From positions 1-60,576 of the forward strand of contig NZ_BAGH01000313.1 of NCBI RefSeq assembly GCF_000308715.1: a stretch of 60,576 nucleotides of DNA, written 5' to 3'. Origin of the DNA: Nocardia tenerifensis NBRC 101015 (lineage in GTDB: Bacteria; Actinomycetota; Actinomycetes; Mycobacteriales; Mycobacteriaceae). Positions within the stretch are counted from its first letter, which is position 1, and each line of letters opens with the position of its first letter. Positions 44,355 to 52,249 of this stretch are shown here, piece after piece. Made by a program: the position numbers and the translations under genes. The notes beneath the pieces are model-generated. The model ran no database searches. It saw nothing but the letters and a program-made list of their open reading frames with translations, and was not told the DNA's origin.

Positions 44355-45617
44355 ATGATCACAACATCCGACGTCGGCCGCGACGGCCTTCGTCTGGACG
44401 AACTTCCGGTTCGCCCCATTCATCGCAAGCTGGTCGCGCTCGTCGGTGCGGGGCTGTTCTTCGATCTGTACGAGCTGTTCCTCGCCGGGACCATCACCGG
44501 GGTGCTGAAGCAACAGATGCACCTGTCCACGTTCCAGCTCAGCGGCATCCTGGCGTCGGCGTTCGCCGGGCAGTTCCTCGGCGCACTGGTGATCGGCAGG
44601 CTGTCGGACGTGTTCGGCAGGCGGCGCATGTTCATGGTCAATATCGCGCTGTACTCGGGTTTCACGCTGCTGGGCGCGTTCAGCCCGAATATCGCCTTTC
44701 TGATGGCGACGCGGTTCCTGGCCGGTCTGGGGATCGGCGCCGAGATGACCGTGTCCGACACCTATCTGTCGGAAGTCGTTCCGCCGCAGGTGCGCGGGCG
44801 GATGATCGCCATCGCGTACACGATCGGGTTCTGCGCGGTGCCGACCGTCGGGTTCCTCGCCAAATGGCTGGTTCCCTTGCGGCCCTTGGGTTTCGAGGGC
44901 TGGCGCTGGCTGTTCGTGATCGGCGGGCTCGGCGCGGCCGTGGTGGTGTTCGCGCGGCGGGGCATGCCGGAGTCGCCGCATTGGCTGGCCCGGCAGCGGG
45001 GCAAGGCCGAGGGCCTGCCGTTCAGCGCGATCGTCCGGCGGCCGTATCGGGGTCGGACTTCGCTGTTCTCGGCGGTGATGATTCTTCAGGTGTTCGGCTA
45101 CTACGGTTTCGGCACGTTGGCCGTACTCGTGTTGGACCGCAAGGGATTCGAGGTCGTCACCTCGCTGAGCTACCTGGCCGTCACCTATCTCGGCTATCCG
45201 CTGGGGTCGCTGCTGGCGATCCCGGTGATGGAACGGTTCGAGCGCAAATATCTGGTCATGGCGACCGCGACGTTGATGGCGGTGTTCGGCCTGACGTTCG
45301 GCTTCGCCACCAGCGTGCCGCTGATTCTGTTGTCGGGCGGGCTGTTCACGCTGGCCAGCAATGTCTTCTCCGACGCGATACACGCCTACCTGCCCGAGTC
45401 GTTCCCGACCGCCGTGCGCGGCACCGCGTCCGGCGCGACCTACTCGCTGTCCAAGGTCAGCACCGCGCTCCTGCCGTTCCTGCTGCTTCCGCTGCTCGAT
45501 CGGCCGAACGGGCCGGGGCTGGTGTTCTCGGTGATCACCGTCGCGCTGCTCACCATGGTCACGCTCGTCGCGATCTGGGGACCGATCACCGGCAGGCGGG
45601 CCTTGGCAGAGGTGTGA
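44355..45617 (+). CDS. MFS transporter (metabolite:H+ symporter type)
   Basis: A 420-residue protein with 12 predicted membrane helices. MFS markers are the loop 2-3 motif GRLSDVFGRRRMF, the loop-4 motif RFLAGLGIGAEMTVSDTYLS and EVVPPQVRGRM. It resembles sugar/aromatic-acid:proton symporters. Substrate cannot be named. It is convergent with the NmrA-like gene, with no gap. Confidence 0.88.
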   Translation: MITTSDVGRDGLRLDELPVRPIHRKLVALVGAGLFFDLYELFLAGTITGVLKQQMHLSTFQLSGILASAFAGQFLGALVIGRLSDVFGRRRMFMVNIALYSGFTLLGAFSPNIAFLMATRFLAGLGIGAEMTVSDTYLSEVVPPQVRGRMIAIAYTIGFCAVPTVGFLAKWLVPLRPLGFEGWRWLFVIGGLGAAVVVFARRGMPESPHWLARQRGKAEGLPFSAIVRRPYRGRTSLFSAVMILQVFGYYGFGTLAVLVLDRKGFEVVTSLSYLAVTYLGYPLGSLLAIPVMERFERKYLVMATATLMAVFGLTFGFATSVPLILLSGGLFTLASNVFSDAIHAYLPESFPTAVRGTASGATYSLSKVSTALLPFLLLPLLDRPNGPGLVFSVITVALLTMVTLVAIWGPITGRRALAEV

Positions 45618-46244
45618 CTACAGCGCGAGGGTGGGCGCGGCGTGTGACCAGCGGTGGTCGTCGAGTTCGGCGACGATGAAGCGGGCCAGGTCGATCGTCG
45701 GGACTTTCCAACCGCCACTGGGATTTTCGCCGTCCTGGACTCGGCAGTTCCCCGTCGGCGGATCGTCGGTCAGGCGGGCGGGGCGAACGAAGGTCCAATC
45801 CGTAACGGACTCGCGCACAAGGGATTCCATCAATCGCATGTCGCCGTAGAGCTCGTTCATCAGGGTCCGGGCGACCATGCGGTACCACAGCGGGTGATTG
45901 GGGTCGTCGCGGCGCACACCGCTGGAGGTGATGGCGATCAGGCGGTGCACGCCGGTGGCGCGCATGGCCGAGACCATGGCGCGCGCGGCGTCGGAGTACA
46001 GGCCCTCCGCGTGCCGGCCCGCCGGGCCGATCGCGCTCACCACCACGTCGTGACCGGCGATGGCGGCGCGCACGCTGTCGGGATCGCGCACGTCGGCGCG
46101 GACCACCGTCAGTCGCGGGTCGTGCGGTGCGAGTTTCGCCGGAGTGCGCACCGCGGCGGTGACGTCGTGGCCGGCGTTCATGGCCTCCGTGACGATGACG
46201 CGGCCCGCGCGGCCCGCCGCTCCGAAGGCGATCACCTTGGTCAT
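45618..46244 (-). CDS. NAD(P)-binding NmrA/SDR-like reductase
   Basis: A 208-residue atypical short-chain dehydrogenase. The Rossmann motif is VIAFGAAGRAGRVIVTEAMN, followed by VVVSAIGPAGRH and ITSSGVRRDDP. Such proteins act as NADPH sensors or flavin/quinone reductases. The start ATG 46244 is chosen over 46286. It is divergent from a TetR gene with a palindrome in the gap and so is probably its target. Confidence 0.85.
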   Translation of the reverse strand: MTKVIAFGAAGRAGRVIVTEAMNAGHDVTAAVRTPAKLAPHDPRLTVVRADVRDPDSVRAAIAGHDVVVSAIGPAGRHAEGLYSDAARAMVSAMRATGVHRLIAITSSGVRRDDPNHPLWYRMVARTLMNELYGDMRLMESLVRESVTDWTFVRPARLTDDPPTGNCRVQDGENPSGGWKVPTIDLARFIVAELDDHRWSHAAPTLAL

Positions 46245-46304
46245 GGTCGACCACCCTTCCGATCGTTCGCTTCTCTTGGCGATCACCGATCGGGACGATC
46301 ACTG

Positions 46305-46319
46305 ATCGTTACGAACGAT
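46305..46319. promoter_or_regulatory. Palindromic operator between NmrA-like and tetR genes
   Basis: Perfect inverted repeat ATCGTT-ACG-AACGAT in the divergent gap, 40 bp before the tetR start. Extra GATCGTT- and GATCA-like half-sites occur at 46261-46300. It is a likely TetR operator. Confidence 0.65.
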
Positions 46320-46346
46320 GCTCGCTGCGAGCGGTGTTTGTCAAGC

Positions 46347-46352
46347 TAGAAT
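46347..46352 (+). promoter_or_regulatory. -10 box of leaderless tetR promoter
   Basis: TAGAAT ends six bases before the ATG at 46359, so the transcript probably begins at the start codon. No ribosome site is present. Confidence 0.5.
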
Positions 46353-46358
46353 TCGCGC

Positions 46359-47033
46359 ATGCCTCGCCCCAACCCCCGCACCAGCCCGGCCAAAGCTCCG
46401 CTGAGCCTCGACGCGATCGTGGCCGCGGCGCTCGACCTGGTGGACGAATCGGGCTGTGCGGCGGTCAGCATGCGCCGGGTCGCGCAGGCCCTCGATACGG
46501 GCTCGGCGTCGCTCTACGTCTACGTGCACGACCGCCGCGAACTGATGCTGCTGACCCACGACCTCGCCGTCGCCGCCGTCGAGTTGCCGACCGAGACGGA
46601 CGGCGACTGGCGCGCCCGCCTCGAGCTACTCGCCGAACGGGTCGTCGCCGCCCTGGCCGCCCACCGTGACCTCGCCTCCATCGGGTTCACCGAGGCTCCC
46701 ACGGGCCCTAACATCCTGCGGCTCATCGAGGAGATGCTGCGCCTGCTCCGCCTCGGCGGAATCCCCGACGACGCCTGCGCCTGGGCCGTCGACCTCCTCG
46801 GCCAATACATCGCCTCCGCCGCCTTGGAGTCCGCGGCACGAGCCGACAGCGCCGGCGAGACCGTGGACGACACCGCTTCTCGGCTCGACGCCGTCTACCG
46901 CGCGCTGCCCGCCGAGGACTACCCCACAATTCGGGAGCTCGCCCCCCTGCTCACCGGCGGCGGCGAGGCACGGGCGGCGTGGAAGCTGCGCGTCATCATC
47001 GACGGCCTGCTTGCGGGCGCTACACGGGGGTGA
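46359..47033 (+). CDS. TetR-family transcriptional regulator
   Basis: A 224-residue repressor. The N-terminal HTH reads LDAIVAAALDLVDESGCAAV and MRRVAQALDTGSASLYVYV, ending in the usual aromatic-rich recognition helix; the C-terminal region (TetR_C type) is helical and binds an unknown ligand. It is divergent from the NmrA-like reductase with a palindrome between them. The 3' end overlaps the convergent protease gene by 14 bp. Confidence 0.9.
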   Translation: MPRPNPRTSPAKAPLSLDAIVAAALDLVDESGCAAVSMRRVAQALDTGSASLYVYVHDRRELMLLTHDLAVAAVELPTETDGDWRARLELLAERVVAALAAHRDLASIGFTEAPTGPNILRLIEEMLRLLRLGGIPDDACAWAVDLLGQYIASAALESAARADSAGETVDDTASRLDAVYRALPAEDYPTIRELAPLLTGGGEARAAWKLRVIIDGLLAGATRG

Positions 47034-47709
47034 ACCCCGCGCCGACACCGCCGCCCGCGTCGATCGCGCGCAGAATGTCGGTGATCTGGTGGTTGTAAGC
47101 GGGCGAGTGGATGGGATTGGCCGCCGTCGTGCACTCGATGTTCATGTCGATCCCACCGAAGCCGACGACGCGGCCGTTGTTCATGCCCACCAGCCGGTCG
47201 CCCTCGGTCACGGGGCCGCCCGAGTCGCCCGGCCGCGAACAGGTCTGGTTCAGGACGCGGTCGCCGAGGCTTCCCCACACGACGCCGCAGTCGAATCCGG
47301 TGGAGCGTCCGTTCTCGCACACCACCCCGCCGGGGCCGGGATAGGCGCCGAGCCCGGCGATCGTGGTGTCGCCGACCTGACGCACCGCCGCCACCTTCGC
47401 CGGGTCGAACTCGATCACCGCGTAGTCCAGGTCTTTGTTCACCGCCGCCACCCGGCCGAGCACACCCGCGCCCCGATCCCGTTCCGCCGCAACCGATTCG
47501 CCGGGCCCGGCGCAATGCCCCGCGGTCAGGCCGACCAGGCGCCCCGCCTCGTCATGTCCGATCGTGGTCAGCGTGCACACGTCGTGGTCGTTGAGCACGA
47601 TCCCCGATCCCCCGCCCAGCACCACCCCCGAGTCCGCGTGCGCGGGGCCGGCGAATACGGACACCGCGACTGCCGCGGCGGTCAACACGGTCATCGGAAT
47701 CGCGATCAT
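47020..47709 (-). CDS. Secreted trypsin-like (S1) serine protease
   Basis: A 229-residue exported protease. The signal peptide is about 26 residues (MTVLTAAAVAVSVFAGPAHA). The catalytic triad is visible: His in GLTAGHCAGP, Asp in KDLDYAVIEFD and Ser in RPGDSGGPV. Cysteines flanking the His and Ser regions probably form disulfides. The start ATG 47709 has AGGAG five bases upstream; a TTG codon precedes it. Actinomycete homologs resemble short S1 proteases of unknown target. Confidence 0.9.
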   Translation of the reverse strand: MIAIPMTVLTAAAVAVSVFAGPAHADSGVVLGGGSGIVLNDHDVCTLTTIGHDEAGRLVGLTAGHCAGPGESVAAERDRGAGVLGRVAAVNKDLDYAVIEFDPAKVAAVRQVGDTTIAGLGAYPGPGGVVCENGRSTGFDCGVVWGSLGDRVLNQTCSRPGDSGGPVTEGDRLVGMNNGRVVGFGGIDMNIECTTAANPIHSPAYNHQITDILRAIDAGGGVGAGFTPV

Positions 47710-47881
47710 CAAGTCTCCTCGGTGGGGTGAAGAACCTGGGGAACACCTGCGGCGAGCATCGACAGCAAATCCAGAGTGAACGTACTACCAAGATCATCTT
47801 CCCGCCGGGAGAATCGGGATATGGCCAGTCGGTGCCGAGTGGCTCTCGGCTGAACCCCGCACCGCCACTAACGTCGCCTCC

Positions 47882-48328
47882 GTGACCGAAATTCGCGAAA
47901 TAGGCGCGGACCAAACCAAATTGGCGGCGGCGACCCTGCTGGAGCTGCGCCCCCGCTGGGGCACGTCCGACGCCCTCACACATTTCGTCGATACCGAGCT
48001 ACGCCCGCGCGGTTACCGGCTGGCTGGCGTATTCCTGCCCGACGACGACTCGGCCGTCTCGGTGCTCGGATTCCGCGAGGCCTGGCACACCGCCTGGGGC
48101 CACCACCTGTACGTGGACGACCTCATCACCGCCGCCACCGCCCGCGGCCACGGCCACGCCGACCTCCTCATGTCCTGGGCCAAACAGGAGGCCCGCCGCC
48201 TGAACTGCGAAGCAATCCACCTCGACTCCGGAGTAGGCCCCGACCGCGCCCCCGCCCACCGCCTCTACATGCGCAACCACCTATCCATCACCGCCCACCA
48301 CTTCACAGTGCAAGCGGACAGCTACTGA
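47882..48328 (+). CDS. GNAT-family N-acetyltransferase
   Basis: A 148-residue acetyltransferase. The core shows HHLYVDDLITAATARGHGHA and LLMSWAKQEARRLNCEAIHL, with the acetyl-CoA-binding R/Q-x-x-G-x-G/A loop as ARGHGHAD and the C-terminal HRLYMRNHLSITAHHF. Substrate unknown. Starts with GTG at 47882. Confidence 0.85.
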   Translation: MTEIREIGADQTKLAAATLLELRPRWGTSDALTHFVDTELRPRGYRLAGVFLPDDDSAVSVLGFREAWHTAWGHHLYVDDLITAATARGHGHADLLMSWAKQEARRLNCEAIHLDSGVGPDRAPAHRLYMRNHLSITAHHFTVQADSY

Positions 48329-48425
48329 CCCGCCCGTTTGTGGCGAGGCTCTTGTAGCCCAGTGCACCTGGAGCACACGGCGGAGAGGGATCAGATCAGG
48401 CAGCAGGTGAGCCATCACCCTGCGT

Positions 48426-50465
48426 TCAACGGTTTACCCGACCGGTGTTCCAAGCGAAACCGGTCTCGTCGCCTGACCGCGGTCTGGTACACCAGTTTCG
48501 CGCCCACCGCTGTCGACGTTCCCGGTCACGAGAGATCCAGTCCCGGCCCTCGGTAGCCACGGCTTCCAACACGAGCAGGGCACTGTCGAATCCTCCGGAC
48601 GGCATGAAAGGCACGTCCTCCTCCAGATCGCCGACGTCGCCGGGCTGTTCATCGCCTATCGCTCGGCCGTTCTCGCGGACTTCGGCGATACATACACCGT
48701 TGAGCAGGACCAGCCGAAAGACCCGGCCGGCGCGGTAGCCCACCGATACGCTGCCGTCGGTTCGGAACGTGCGGACACCTTTCTCCATGACCGAGGCCGA
48801 TGCCACGGCGTCGTAGGTGCACATCTGATGTTGCTGATTGCGCACATCGCCTGTGGTGAGATCCAAATGGGTTCGTGTGGTACGCATTCCGAACTTTGTC
48901 AGCAGGAAGATGTAGACGACATACGCCGCGTATCGCGGCGGCCCGCCGGTGATCCTGCTCCTCCGGGCGAAGGGGGCCCGTTCGGTCAGCACCACGTAGG
49001 TCACCAAGTCACGCTCACGCAGATTCGCGCGTCGGAGCGCGTCGTTCTTGAGATGGGCTTTATCAAAAGCCAACCATCGCTCCATCTCCACATCGCTGGG
49101 CCGGTCGGCGAGTTCCCCGCACCATCGGTGATGCTCGGCGCACTCGTCACCGAACACCACCTCGGCATCCTGAGCGAGCAGGCGCCGCACCCGAGACACC
49201 GAGACGAGCCGGGCGATGCCGCTGATACCCCACCAGCCGACGACAGCGAGCACGAACGCGCCGTACTCGCCGACCAGCAGCAGCGCGCTAACCACGGCCA
49301 CCCACACCAGCACGCCGACGGCCCGCAGATTCGTCGCCCGCTGCGCTTCGTCCGACCGCACCGCCGGGTAGCCGATTCCTTGGCCGACACGAAAAACATG
49401 CCACCGGATCAGCCATTGCAGCTCGAAAGGGTGGCAGTCGTAATCACCGTACTGCTCTTGCAGCCTGCGCTTGAGTCGTGCGCGATAGCCTTCGGTGTTC
49501 TCCCACAGGCCACCGGGATCCCCCTCCCGGAAACACTGGTCGACAAGTCTGTCGAATCGTCCTTCCTGCTGGTATGGCTGCGGCTGGAGATGCGCCCACA
49601 CGCTGTGCGCATGCCTTGTGTGGGTCCGCCAGACCGTCGTGCAACACACCGCCGCGTAGCCGCCGACCACGATGAGTGCCGCGCCGACCACGCCGCCAAC
49701 TGTGATCTCGCCGGTCAACATGATCAGGACCGCCGAAACGATTGCTGCCGAACCGAATACGGCATCGCGCCAGTCGGCGGCGGTGGCCGGAGCCGGAGCA
49801 GTCACCCATCTGCCAGGCGGGCGAGGGTCGGCTTCGAAGAACTTCCACGCCCGTCCGATGCGGTCACCGCTCATTCGTTGCGTGGCGACCTGGTGTTTGC
49901 GCTCGGCGGTGAGCCATTCCTGCTCCGCGCCGCTGACGATCCGGCTCAGGTGTGTGGCGATCTCGTCCTGTCGATCCACGCTCAGCTCGCCGTACATCTT
50001 CAGCGCGTTCGCGAGTTCGTTGTCGACGGTGCCCTCGTTGGACTCCACGTAGGCGTAACGCAGCAGCTCGTTGACGACGTCGAGGGAGTCCACCCACTCG
50101 TCCCTGGGCTCCGCCGCGACCGCGCTCGTGGCGTGATGGATCTCGTCCGTCAGCTCACCGGTGATTTCGGTGAACGAACGGTCGCTGAGCATCGAAAGCA
50201 CGTAGAAGTAGGCACGTTCGGTGGTGATGTGGCCGTTGTGGCGCAGGGTGCGCAGGATTGCCTCGGCCTGCCGGGGATTGCCGCCGTCTAGGTGGGCTCT
50301 GGCCACCGCATGCATACGATCCGGCGAGTCGTCGGGCGAAGAGTGGTAGATGGTCTCGTTGTGCTCGATGAACTGAGCACCGATCTGCTGACCCACATTC
50401 GCGTAGCCGCTCGCGTCGAGATGGTTGTGAATCGGCATGCCGGCCATTGCCGAGTCTGGAATCAT
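48426..50465 (-). CDS. Four-TM protein, putative effector of a phosphorylase-coupled system
   Basis: A 679-residue protein that I cannot assign to a family. Residues 18-35 read SGYANVGQQIGAQFIEHNET, containing the motif also found at the end of the upstream phosphorylase. Residues 45-200 are mostly helical, possibly TPR-like (MHAVARAHLDGGNPRQAEAI). Two helix pairs follow (about 238-278 and 380-430, for example VGVLVWVAVVSALLLVGEYG), and the C-terminal 200 residues look like a cytosolic beta-rich domain. ATG 50465 overlaps the phosphorylase stop by 4 bp (ATGA), so the two are coupled. Membrane location and coupling suggest an effector role; this is inference. Confidence 0.75.
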   Translation of the reverse strand: MIPDSAMAGMPIHNHLDASGYANVGQQIGAQFIEHNETIYHSSPDDSPDRMHAVARAHLDGGNPRQAEAILRTLRHNGHITTERAYFYVLSMLSDRSFTEITGELTDEIHHATSAVAAEPRDEWVDSLDVVNELLRYAYVESNEGTVDNELANALKMYGELSVDRQDEIATHLSRIVSGAEQEWLTAERKHQVATQRMSGDRIGRAWKFFEADPRPPGRWVTAPAPATAADWRDAVFGSAAIVSAVLIMLTGEITVGGVVGAALIVVGGYAAVCCTTVWRTHTRHAHSVWAHLQPQPYQQEGRFDRLVDQCFREGDPGGLWENTEGYRARLKRRLQEQYGDYDCHPFELQWLIRWHVFRVGQGIGYPAVRSDEAQRATNLRAVGVLVWVAVVSALLLVGEYGAFVLAVVGWWGISGIARLVSVSRVRRLLAQDAEVVFGDECAEHHRWCGELADRPSDVEMERWLAFDKAHLKNDALRRANLRERDLVTYVVLTERAPFARRSRITGGPPRYAAYVVYIFLLTKFGMRTTRTHLDLTTGDVRNQQHQMCTYDAVASASVMEKGVRTFRTDGSVSVGYRAGRVFRLVLLNGVCIAEVRENGRAIGDEQPGDVGDLEEDVPFMPSGGFDSALLVLEAVATEGRDWISRDRERRQRWARNWCTRPRSGDETGFAWNTGRVNR

Positions 50466-51334
50466 TTTCTGCCCCCGTTGATTTGCACACCGATCTGCTT
50501 GTCGACCGTGGCATGGTCACGGGCGGTGATCGTGTTGTAAATCGGTGGCAGGGAAGACGTCGGCCAAGGACTCTGCGCTGTTGAGTCGGGTTGCGGTTCG
50601 AGAGAGACCGCCAGCGCCACCGCGAACGCGGCCGCGTTGCGCGCGGCCATGAGCTGGCTACCGGCCCGGTCCCTACTCGCCTTTGCGCCGTCGGCATGGT
50701 CGCTGATGCCACGAACGACCACGGCAGGAACTTGATCGGCGAGCGCCGCCGCATGTGCAAATCCCGAACCCTCCATCTCCGCGGCGACCGCGTCGTTGAA
50801 CGACATACGGATTCGGCGCGCTAGCTCCGAAGTGGTGGAGTCGAGCACGACGTCGCCCACAGCGATCGGCGCGAAAGCCACCTTCGGTTCGGCCGCGCGC
50901 GCGTGCTTCGATAGCCAGTCGTACCAGCCATCTTTTCGGCATAGCCGCCGGGCCCGCTGGTCGAGCCGGTGGGACAGCTCCCAAGACCGCGGCCGCACCA
51001 GAAACTCGTCGCCTTCACTGCGCCCACCCTGATAGGAATGGACCTTGGTCGCCACGACCACATCACCGATTCCCAGCTCACTTCGCAGACCACCGGCGAC
51101 GCCGACGAACATCATGACCGAAGGTGAGAATTCAGCCCTGGCACGTTCGGTCAGCGCCGCCGCAGTGGTAGTGCCCGCCCCCGTGACCCCCACCGCGACC
51201 CGGTGCCCCGGGTGCCCCACGACCGCGCCGACATCGAACAACGTGCCCTTCGCGTGCTCGTGCACGGTGGTGTCGACCAGATGCTCGAGCACGGCATCCT
51301 GCTCGACGTTCAGGGCGGTCAGAATCACGATCAT
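50462..51334 (-). CDS. Nucleoside phosphorylase/nucleosidase-like (PNP_UDP_1) protein
   Basis: A 290-residue protein of the MTA/SAH nucleosidase and phosphorylase superfamily. It begins MIVILTALNVEQDAVLEHLV, with the glycine loop VGVTGAGTTTAAALTERARA, FVGVAGGLRSELGIGDVVVA, and the active-site segment AVAAEMEGSGFAHAA plus RGISDHADGAK. The C-terminus adds a tail with ATVDKQIGVQINGG, matching the N-terminus of the coupled membrane protein. In several actinomycete conflict systems such domains act as nucleotide-processing or sensor subunits. The start ATG 51334 begins at the fold; an in-frame start at 51382 is rejected. Confidence 0.82.
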   Translation of the reverse strand: MIVILTALNVEQDAVLEHLVDTTVHEHAKGTLFDVGAVVGHPGHRVAVGVTGAGTTTAAALTERARAEFSPSVMMFVGVAGGLRSELGIGDVVVATKVHSYQGGRSEGDEFLVRPRSWELSHRLDQRARRLCRKDGWYDWLSKHARAAEPKVAFAPIAVGDVVLDSTTSELARRIRMSFNDAVAAEMEGSGFAHAAALADQVPAVVVRGISDHADGAKASRDRAGSQLMAARNAAAFAVALAVSLEPQPDSTAQSPWPTSSLPPIYNTITARDHATVDKQIGVQINGGRK

Positions 51335-51408
51335 TACTTCTCCCCAACGCGATCGGAATGGAGCGTCACCCGCGACCTCCACTGACCGACGCTATCCGCC
51401 GAAACCCT

Positions 51409-51429
51409 TTTACGTCAATAGGACGTAAA
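51409..51429. promoter_or_regulatory. Perfect 8-5-8 palindrome between phosphorylase and NrtR-like genes
   Basis: TTTACGTC-N5-GACGTAAA, perfect over both 8-bp arms, lies 26 bp from the GTG at 51455 and 75 bp from the phosphorylase start. It is the only strong symmetry in the divergent gap and is the likely operator of the NUDIX/winged-helix regulator, controlling both directions. Confidence 0.75.
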
Positions 51430-51454
51430 CTTGAGGACGGAGAGGAGATACGTT

Positions 51455-52222
51455 GTGATCGAACGCAACTGGCGAGCTACCGAAGTCGCCGTCGCAGTAG
51501 ACCTTGCAGTACTGACCGTGCGGGATGACAGCTTGCAGATCCTGATGGTGGAACGGGGTACCGACCCGTGGCGAGGGGCGGCGGCCTTGCCCGGCGGGTT
51601 CCTCGACGACAACCGAGAAGATCTGGACGCAGCAGCCGAACGTGAGCTAGCCGAGGAGACCGGCCTGGAACTCGACCGCGCCCACCTCGAACAGCTCCGC
51701 ACCTACGGCGCACCGAACCGAGACCCGCGGAGGCGCGTCGTGACGGTCTGCTACCTCGCCTTCATCCCCGACCTTCCTCCTCCGGTCGCAGGCGGTGACG
51801 CGCGAGCGGCCGCGTGGACGCCGGTCGCCTCACTCCTGAGCCCCGACACCGAGCTGGCGTTTGACCACAAACGAATCGTTGCCGACGCCGTCGAGCGCAC
51901 CCGAAGCAAACTCGAATACACCACCCTCGCCACCCGCTTCTGCCCCCCTGAGTTCACCATCACAGAGCTACGCAGGGTGTACGAGATCGTCTGGGGCCAA
52001 ACTCTCGACCAACGAAACTTCCACCGCAAGATCACCGCCGCCAAGGGCGCACTCATCCCCACCGGCCAACAAACCACCCGCAACGGAGGCCGCCCCGCCA
52101 CCCTTTACCGGCCTGGCCCCGAATCCGTTCTGCACCCAGCGATCCCGCGCAAGGGCAACCCATCCAGTGGAAACGGAGGCAATCCGAGATCTAGATCTGC
52201 CGTGCCTTCTGTCGAGAAGTAG
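51455..52222 (+). CDS. NrtR-type NUDIX/winged-helix regulator
   Basis: A 255-residue protein. Residues 1-140 are a NUDIX domain (VAVDLAVLTVRDDSLQILMV, box GGFLDDNREDLDAAAERELA and EETGLEL). The box has six residues rather than five between the glycine and first glutamate, so hydrolase activity may be lost. Residues 155-230 form a winged helix typical of NrtR (LATRFCPPEFTITELRRVYE, QRNFHRKITAAKGALIPTGQ). NrtR proteins bind ADP-ribose or related NAD metabolites and release DNA. GTG 51455 has AGGAG 8 nt upstream, so the TTG at 51431 is rejected. The C-terminal 30 residues are disordered and end 28 bp before the CRISPR array. Confidence 0.85.
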   Translation: MIERNWRATEVAVAVDLAVLTVRDDSLQILMVERGTDPWRGAAALPGGFLDDNREDLDAAAERELAEETGLELDRAHLEQLRTYGAPNRDPRRRVVTVCYLAFIPDLPPPVAGGDARAAAWTPVASLLSPDTELAFDHKRIVADAVERTRSKLEYTTLATRFCPPEFTITELRRVYEIVWGQTLDQRNFHRKITAAKGALIPTGQQTTRNGGRPATLYRPGPESVLHPAIPRKGNPSSGNGGNPRSRSAVPSVEK

Positions 52223-52249
52223 CCCATCCTCGGTCGTCGCGGTCGCGCT

